DNA from: Tissierella_B sp964485455
Lineage (GTDB): Bacteria; Bacillota; Clostridia; Tissierellales; Tissierellaceae
DNA: 36,529 nucleotides
Reading direction: 5' to 3'
NCBI GenBank assembly: GCA_964485455.1
Contig: CAZAJU010000007.1
Span: forward strand, 1-36,529
Shown here: positions 31,035-36,529 of the stretch, piece by piece
Layout: every line of letters starts with the position of its first letter
How positions within the stretch are numbered: the first letter of the stretch is position 1
Position numbers and translations under genes: made by a program
The notes under the pieces: model-generated
What the model was told of the DNA's origin: nothing
The model's database searches: none
Seen by the model: only the letters and a program-made list of their open reading frames with translations

Positions 31035-32972
31035 TTAAAGATTAGACTTCATTGCCAAGGATTTCATATAATTTAACTTTCCTCCAGCCTTTAGTACCTC
31101 TACTTCTTTCTGGGATAAATCAAGTTTAACCTTAAAAGTTATTCCATTAGTTTTATTTTTCACTTCTAATTCTGAGGATCCTAATTTATTAAGTATATCC
31201 TCTATTTCCAAATCATCTAATAGATTTATTGAATCATAGTCAGACTTGTCTACAAACTCCATTGGAATTATTCCACTATTTATTAAATTAGCTTTGTGAA
31301 TTCTAGCAAAACTCTTTACAATAACCCCTTTTACCCCTAGATATAAAGGCGCTAAAGCTGCATGCTCTCTACTTGAACCTTGTCCGTAGTTCTCTCCACC
31401 AACTATAAAGCCTCCATTATATTCTTTTGCTCTAGCTGGAAACTTGTCGTCAATAGTATTGAAACAAAATTCTGATAGGTATGGAATATTACTTCTAAAA
31501 GGAAGCAATTTAGAATCCGATGGCATTATATGGTCAGTAGTAATATTGTCCTTAGTCTTTAACAATACCTTTCCTTCTATAGATTGAGTTAGCTCTATAT
31601 TTAATGGGAAAGGTTTGATATTAGGACCTCTAACAACCTCTACATCTGCACCTTCTCTTGAAGGCTTAATAATCATGCTATCATCCACAAGAAACTCATC
31701 TACATTTAAGTTTTCAAATTTTACATCGTATGTTGATGGATCAGTTAGTTTTCCATATATTGCACTGACTGCAGCTGTTTCTGGACTTACTAGATAAACA
31801 CTTGCTGAAAGTGTTCCGCTTCTACCATAGAAGTTTCTATTGAATGTTCTAAGTGACACTCCATTAGTACCTGGTGATTGACCCATTCCTATACATGGTC
31901 CACAAGAGTTTTCAAGAATTCTAGCACCTGCACTAATTATTTCAGCTAAAGCACCATTCTTAGCAATCATAGTCATTACCTGTCTGGAACCAGGAGCTAT
32001 AACAAGACTTACATCCTTATGGACCTTACGACCCTTTAGGATCTGAGCTACCTTCATTAAATCCTCATATGAGGAATTCGTACAGCTTCCTATTGCCACC
32101 TGATCTATTTTTATATCTCCGATGCTTTCAATTTCCAATACGTTATCTGGACTATGAGGAATAGCTGCTAACGGCTTCAACTTGTCTAGGTCTATTGTTA
32201 TTTCCTCATCATATATTGCATCTTCATCTGCTAATAACTCTATCCAATCATCTTCTCTTCCCTGAGCCTTGAAGAATTCCAAGGTTTTTTCATCGCTTGG
32301 GAATATAGATGTTGTAGCCCCTAGTTCAGCTCCCATGTTAGTAATAGTTGCTCTTTGAGGAACAGATAGATATTTAATTCCATCTCCTGAGTATTCAAAT
32401 ACCCTTCCTACACCACCCTTAACAGTTACTTTTCTTAGCACTTCAAGGATTATATCCTTTGCAGCAACCATATGAGTTAGCTTGCCCTTTAGATTTACCT
32501 TTACAACTTTTGGTGCGTTTATATAATATGCGCCTCCTGCCATTGCCAAAGCTACATCAAGACCTCCAGCCCCTATGGCTATCATTCCAACTCCACCTGC
32601 CGTTGGTGTATGACTATCAGAGCCTAGTAGGGTATCCCCTGGAACAGAAAATCTTTCAAGAAATACTTGGTGACATATGCCATTTCCAGGTCTAGAAAAA
32701 TATATACCATGCTTATCAGCTACTGTTTGAATATATTTATGATCATCTGCATTTTCAAACCCTTGTTGAAGCATATTATGATCTATAAAAGCAACGCTTT
32801 TCTTTGTTTTAACTTGGTCTATACCCATGGCTTCTAATTGTAGATAGGCCATTGTTCCCGTAGAATCTTGGGTAAGGGTTTGATCTATTTTTATTCCAAT
32901 GGAATTTCCTGGAACTAGTTCTCCTTCTACTAAGTGTTTTTCTAATATTTTATATACTAAGTTTTTACCCAC
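31035..32972 (-). CDS. acn: Aconitate hydratase
   Basis: A 645-residue aconitase of the monomeric clostridial type. The [4Fe-4S] cysteines are Cys297 (GSCTNSSYEDL) and Cys357 and Cys360 (NSCGPCIGMG). Other active-site motifs are GSDSHTPTAGG (117-127) and, in the C-terminal swivel domain, GENYGQGSSREHAALAP. It interconverts citrate and isocitrate. Translation starts with GTG behind AGGAGGT at a 7-base distance. It lies 33 bases after the synthase gene. Homoaconitase is in the same superfamily, but the neighbouring dehydrogenase looks isocitrate-specific. Confidence 0.9.
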   Translation of the reverse strand: MGKNLVYKILEKHLVEGELVPGNSIGIKIDQTLTQDSTGTMAYLQLEAMGIDQVKTKKSVAFIDHNMLQQGFENADDHKYIQTVADKHGIYFSRPGNGICHQVFLERFSVPGDTLLGSDSHTPTAGGVGMIAIGAGGLDVALAMAGGAYYINAPKVVKVNLKGKLTHMVAAKDIILEVLRKVTVKGGVGRVFEYSGDGIKYLSVPQRATITNMGAELGATTSIFPSDEKTLEFFKAQGREDDWIELLADEDAIYDEEITIDLDKLKPLAAIPHSPDNVLEIESIGDIKIDQVAIGSCTNSSYEDLMKVAQILKGRKVHKDVSLVIAPGSRQVMTMIAKNGALAEIISAGARILENSCGPCIGMGQSPGTNGVSLRTFNRNFYGRSGTLSASVYLVSPETAAVSAIYGKLTDPSTYDVKFENLNVDEFLVDDSMIIKPSREGADVEVVRGPNIKPFPLNIELTQSIEGKVLLKTKDNITTDHIMPSDSKLLPFRSNIPYLSEFCFNTIDDKFPARAKEYNGGFIVGGENYGQGSSREHAALAPLYLGVKGVIVKSFARIHKANLINSGIIPMEFVDKSDYDSINLLDDLEIEDILNKLGSSELEVKNKTNGITFKVKLDLSQKEVEVLKAGGKLNYMKSLAMKSNL

Positions 32973-33005
32973 TAATATACCTCCTACTTTTGTGTCCTCT
33001 CCTGC

Positions 33006-34187
33006 CTAAGCAGTAGGGGATTCTTTAGATTCTTTAGATTCTCTATCCTTTAAAATATCATGATATATCTGTACTAATTCCTTGTCAAATAGAGTTCTCT
33101 TCATTGCAACTGAGAATTCTCTAACTTTTTTAAGAATTTCATCTGCCATTTCATTATCTATTTCAATATTGTATTCTGAAAATTTATTAACTATTGCTCT
33201 TCTACCTGAATGCTTACCAATAACTATCTGTCTCATTAAGCCTACTTCACTTGGATCGAAGGACTCATAATTCTTTGGATTCTTAATTGCTCCATCAGCA
33301 TGAATTCCAGATTCATGTCTGAACATATTCGTTCCAACTATTGCTTTCCACTCTGGAAGCACTCTTCCTGATGCTCTTGATACATATTCTGATATCTCTC
33401 TAAATTTTGTTGTATCTACATCAATATCGTAATTATACACTATCTTCAAAGCCATTAAAACCTCTTCAAGAGCAGCATTTCCTGCTCTTTCCCCTAATCC
33501 ATTAACAGTAACTCCGATGTAATTTGCTCCACCTAGGACACCTGCTAATGCATTTGCTGTTGCCATACCAAAATCGTTATGAGTATGCATTTCTATTTCA
33601 AAATCAGTTTTCTTTCGAAGAGTTTCTATCGTATTTCTTATGCCAAATGGCTCCATTAATCCTACTGTATCACAGAATCTAAATCTATCGGCACCAGCAG
33701 CTTTTGCAGCATTAATATATTCTACCAAGAAATCAACATCTGCTCTGGAAGCATCTTCTCCATTAACTGATACATAAAGTCCATTTTTCTTTGCAAATTC
33801 AACAGACTTTACCATATTCTCAATTACCCATTCTCTGGTTGTATTAAGTTTATGCTTAATATGAATATCTGACACTGATAAGGATATTGCTACTGCATCT
33901 ACTCCACAATCAACAGAATGCTCTAAATCGCTTATAACAGCTCTATTCCATGCCATAATGCTAGATTTTAGGTTTCTTTTGCATATGGATTTTATGGTTT
34001 CCTTTTCATCTCCACCCATAGCAGGAATTCCAACTTCTAATTGGTATACTCCTAAATCACTTAACATCTGAGCAATCATAACCTTCTCATGGTTTGCAAA
34101 TACAACACCGGCTGTTTGCTCTCCATCTCTAAGGGTAGTATCTACTATTCTAATTTTTCTTGAACCAATATTCTCCACCATGCTCAT
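33006..34187 (-). CDS. Homocitrate synthase family enzyme, possibly Re-citrate synthase
   Basis: A 393-residue DRE-TIM metallolyase: VDTTLRDGEQTAGVVF (15-30, Arg20, Asp21) and the metal motif MHTHNDFG (His201, His203), with HESGIHADG further on. The sequence type is NifV/AksA-like homocitrate synthase; there is no C-terminal LeuA allosteric domain. Clostridium kluyveri is known to make citrate with a Re-citrate synthase from this same family. The neighbours here, aconitase and an isocitrate-type dehydrogenase, make citrate synthesis from oxaloacetate and acetyl-CoA the better guess. No nif genes are nearby. The tail has a short KESKES repeat. AGGAGG precedes the ATG, and a strong promoter lies 120 bases upstream. 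Confidence 0.82.
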   Translation of the reverse strand: MSMVENIGSRKIRIVDTTLRDGEQTAGVVFANHEKVMIAQMLSDLGVYQLEVGIPAMGGDEKETIKSICKRNLKSSIMAWNRAVISDLEHSVDCGVDAVAISLSVSDIHIKHKLNTTREWVIENMVKSVEFAKKNGLYVSVNGEDASRADVDFLVEYINAAKAAGADRFRFCDTVGLMEPFGIRNTIETLRKKTDFEIEMHTHNDFGMATANALAGVLGGANYIGVTVNGLGERAGNAALEEVLMALKIVYNYDIDVDTTKFREISEYVSRASGRVLPEWKAIVGTNMFRHESGIHADGAIKNPKNYESFDPSEVGLMRQIVIGKHSGRRAIVNKFSEYNIEIDNEMADEILKKVREFSVAMKRTLFDKELVQIYHDILKDRESKESKESPTA

Positions 34188-34317
34188 TCAAGAAGCCTCC
34201 TCTTTAATTTTCAAATTTAACTTTTAATAACATTCATTTTTGAATTTAATTTTTCTAAATTATTCATTTTTTAAAATTAAAAATTTATATAATTACATTT
34301 TTTAAAACTTGAAACCT

Positions 34318-34346
34318 ATTATAAATCCATATCTCCAAAATTGCAA
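34318..34346 (-). promoter_or_regulatory. Promoter of the citrate synthase-type/acn/icd operon
   Basis: On the minus strand, TTGCAA (34341-34346) and TATAAT (34318-34323) are 17 bases apart. The leader of about 120 bases is extremely AT-rich, with repeated AAAAATGAAT-like words but no stable hairpin. A second TTGCAATTT lies about 46 bases further upstream. Confidence 0.8.
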
Positions 34347-34433
34347 TACCTTTTTAAAAATATTTTTTGTAATTTAAGTAAATTGCAAGTTGTGAATTTT
34401 TATATTTCATTTTTGTTTTAAAACTGTTTGCTT

Positions 34434-34467
34434 TTTTCAAAAAAAATCACCCTTTTAAGGGTGATTT
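34434..34467 (-). terminator. Terminator after serA
   Basis: AAATCACCCTT (34444-34454) and AAGGGTGATTT (34457-34467) form an 11-bp stem. On the minus strand a run of eight T follows. A second hairpin (34480-34508, CAATCTAGCTA/TAGCTAGATTG) overlaps the serA stop just before it. Confidence 0.9.
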
Positions 34468-34483
34468 GTTTTTCTTAATCAAT

Positions 34484-35398
34484 CTAGCTAGCAATATTAG
34501 CTAGATTGTTGTAAAAATCCAGAACTATTTCCACTACCTCTTCTCCTATTCTCTCTTGAGCCTCAAATGTAGCTGCACCGATATGTGGTGTAACACTAAC
34601 ATTAGGATGATTGATAAGCTCCGTATTTGGGCTTGGTTCTTGTTCAAATACATCGATACCTGCTCCAGCTATCTTTCCTCTATTAAGTCCATCAAGAAGA
34701 GCTTTCTCATCTATAACTCCACCTCTAGCTGTATTGATGATAATAACACCATCCTTCATGATATCAATCTCATCTTTACCTATAAGAGGTTTATCAGTTG
34801 CTGAAACATGAGTACTTATAAAATCCGCCTTACCTAGCAGGTCATTTAAAGGCACATAAGGGTATTTTTTATCTTCTGTTACAAAAGCATCGAAGAATAC
34901 AACATTCATACCTAGAGCTGTAGCTTTAGCTGCTAAAGCCTTACCGATTCTACCAAAGCCTATGATTCCTAAAGTTTTACCACTTAGCTCAATGCCCGTA
35001 TATTTATTTTTGTTCCATTGGCCGTCACGCATGGTTAAATTGGCTATTGCAATATGTCTAGCTAGGCCAAACATATGCCCAAGAACTAATTCAGCTACTG
35101 AATTGCTGCTTGAATTTGGAGTGTTTTTTACAGTAATATCATTGCTAGTTGCATATTTTACATCAATATTATCAAGTCCTACACCTGCTCTAATTATTAG
35201 CTTTAACTTGCTTCCCTTTGCAGCATCAATTAAATCTTTCCTCACCTTAGTTGCTGATCTTACTATAAGAATATCATAGTCTCTGATAACATTTTTTAAA
35301 TCTTCGATATCATAGTGATTAGTATCAATCTCAAAATTGTTCTCTTTAAATATATCAATAGCTTTATTATCTAAACCATCATTAGCTAAAATTCTCAT
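34484..35398 (-). CDS. serA: D-3-phosphoglycerate dehydrogenase, short form
   Basis: A 304-residue D-2-hydroxyacid dehydrogenase. It has the NAD loop GFGRIG (147-152) and the catalytic triad Arg225 (NTARGGVIDE), Glu254 and His272 (PHIGAAT). The sequence RAGVGLDNID is typical of SerA. It lacks the C-terminal ACT regulatory domain, so it should not be feedback-inhibited by serine in the classical way. It follows a class V aminotransferase gene by 15 bases; together they give phosphoserine from 3-phosphoglycerate. Confidence 0.9.
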   Translation of the reverse strand: MRILANDGLDNKAIDIFKENNFEIDTNHYDIEDLKNVIRDYDILIVRSATKVRKDLIDAAKGSKLKLIIRAGVGLDNIDVKYATSNDITVKNTPNSSSNSVAELVLGHMFGLARHIAIANLTMRDGQWNKNKYTGIELSGKTLGIIGFGRIGKALAAKATALGMNVVFFDAFVTEDKKYPYVPLNDLLGKADFISTHVSATDKPLIGKDEIDIMKDGVIIINTARGGVIDEKALLDGLNRGKIAGAGIDVFEQEPSPNTELINHPNVSVTPHIGAATFEAQERIGEEVVEIVLDFYNNLANIAS

Positions 35399-35413
35399 AT
35401 TATTACCACCTTT

Positions 35414-36487
35414 CTAAATCTTTAATATATCGTTAATATTGTTTAATAAATCATTAATATCTTCTATCTGGGTATCTGCCATATGGGCTATTCTAAAGGT
35501 CTTCTCCTTTAAATCTCCATAGCCATTTGAAATCATCATACCCCTATTCTTTAATTCCTTATTTAATTCTCCCACGTTTATTCCCCTAGTGTTTTTAATA
35601 CAGGTTACAGTTTTTGATAAATGTTCTTTATCAGGAAACAATTCAAACTTATCTCTTGCCCAAGTTCTTACTATTTCAGCCATTTCCTCATGTCGCTTAA
35701 ATCTATTTTCAAGTCCTTCAACATTTAGTATATAGTCTAGCTGATAATCTAAGGCAAACATGTGTGAAACTGAAGGTGTGGATGGATATTGGTAATCCTT
35801 TTTCACTATATATTTATAAAGGTTTAATAAATCAAAATAATAACCTCTATTCTTTACATTTTTAGCTCTTTCAATGGCTTTTTCTGAAAAAGTACAGATA
35901 GCTAATCCCGCCGGTAATCCCAAGCATTTTTGACTTGAAGTTATAACTATGTCAACGCCTAACTCATCTATATTTACCTTATGGCCTCCTGCAGAACTTA
36001 CCATATCTACACAGAATATTACATCTGGATATTTTTTAACCACCTCTGCTATTTCTTCAATTGGATTGGCTACTCCAGTTGAGGTTTCATTATGAGTAAT
36101 AGTAATTAGATCATAATTCCCAGTTTTTAATACCTCATCTACTGAGGTAGGGTTTGTAATTTGCCCTAGTTCAACTTCGAAAAGATCAGCTTCAACACCA
36201 TTGTAAATTCCCATTTCATACCATCTTTTTCCAAAGTCTCCAACTGAGAATACAGCTGCTCTTTTAGCAGTACAAGATCTAATTGCTCCTTCCATTAAAC
36301 CGGTTCCTGAAGAGGTAGACAACAATATCTGTTCCTTGGTATTCCAAATCTTTTGCATGTTCTCAGATATACTTCTTTGAAGCTCTGAAGCCTCTTTGCC
36401 TCTATGACTAATTTGAGGCATTGCCATTTTAGATAGTACATCCTCTCTAACATCAACTGGCCCAGGTATAAATAATTTAGTATGCAT
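35414..36487 (-). CDS. Class V aminotransferase, probable phosphoserine aminotransferase
   Basis: A 357-residue fold-type I class V PLP enzyme of the serine-pyruvate/alanine-glyoxylate aminotransferase group. Family motifs are FIPGPVDV (6-13), SHRGKE (27-32), the aromatic-Asp loop CVDMVSSAGG (159-168) and the PLP lysine Lys187 in TSSQKCLGLPAG. Many Clostridia, Thermotogae and archaea encode this type next to serA where a classical SerC is missing, so phosphoserine aminotransferase is the likely role. AGGAGGGG precedes the ATG. The promoter or any riboswitch lies beyond the window. Confidence 0.85.
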   Translation of the reverse strand: MHTKLFIPGPVDVREDVLSKMAMPQISHRGKEASELQRSISENMQKIWNTKEQILLSTSSGTGLMEGAIRSCTAKRAAVFSVGDFGKRWYEMGIYNGVEADLFEVELGQITNPTSVDEVLKTGNYDLITITHNETSTGVANPIEEIAEVVKKYPDVIFCVDMVSSAGGHKVNIDELGVDIVITSSQKCLGLPAGLAICTFSEKAIERAKNVKNRGYYFDLLNLYKYIVKKDYQYPSTPSVSHMFALDYQLDYILNVEGLENRFKRHEEMAEIVRTWARDKFELFPDKEHLSKTVTCIKNTRGINVGELNKELKNRGMMISNGYGDLKEKTFRIAHMADTQIEDINDLLNNINDILKI

Positions 36488-36529
36488 GGTACCCCTCCTA
36501 TAATTATGAATATTAAAACTCTTGTAAAA

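Noticed and set aside
33006..34187. Nitrogenase-cofactor homocitrate synthase (NifV)
   Set aside because: The family is right, but no nif genes are present and the neighbouring genes fit citrate metabolism.
1..36529. CRISPR arrays, rRNA/tRNA genes, transposases, phage genes
   Set aside because: I saw no regularly spaced repeats, no tRNA or rRNA-like sequence and no transposase or phage-type protein in the window.

Overview
The window is AT-rich DNA from a Gram-positive anaerobe. The evidence is strong AGGAGG-type ribosome binding sites, sigma-A-like promoters, intrinsic terminators, Bacillus/Clostridium-type gene families and a probable selenocysteine codon. It fits Clostridia or Tissierellia; I cannot name the species. 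Most genes lie on the minus strand. There is one scaffold gap of 100 N (29550-29649).

Layout. 1-3957 (minus): a cell-envelope operon of polysaccharide deacetylase, OmpR-family regulator, sensor kinase and a truncated lipoprotein, with phased TGTNAC repeats over its promoter. 4314-5462 (plus): an MFS exporter. 5459-12764 (minus): ROK sugar kinase, addB and addA. 12912-14617 (minus): galU and a DUF368/PopT polyprenyl-phosphate transporter. 14839-16871 (plus): a coupled pair made of a PP-loop-like protein and a divergent phosphoglycerate-mutase-like enzyme with Thr where Ser is expected. 16877-19904 (minus): birA, dodecin, leucine dehydrogenase and a thioredoxin-like selenoprotein with an in-frame TGA. 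20068-20946 (plus): pirin. 21040-29221 (minus): hisZ-G-D-C-B-A-F-IE-J followed by arginase, with no hisH. 29661-29888 (minus): a his leader with a promoter, an 18-residue leader peptide holding three His codons, and a terminator. 29993-34187 (minus): a citrate/homocitrate synthase-family enzyme, aconitase and NAD-type isocitrate dehydrogenase. 34484-36487 (minus): serA and a class V aminotransferase, probably serine synthesis.

How it fits together. Much of the right half makes amino acids: 2-oxoglutarate through the oxidative half of the TCA cycle, histidine, and serine. Leucine dehydrogenase and arginase handle amino-acid nitrogen. The left half concerns the envelope (deacetylase, UTP-glucose, lipid-carrier recycling) and DNA repair.

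The most notable signals are (1) a selenoprotein that ordinary gene calling truncates to 70 residues, with a SECIS-like hairpin after the TGA; (2) a proteobacterial-style leader-peptide attenuator for a Gram-positive his operon; (3) the undescribed PP-loop/AP-superfamily gene pair; (4) the TGTNAC array on the envelope operon promoter; and (5) the missing hisH. All calls rest on reading the sequence; no database search was run.
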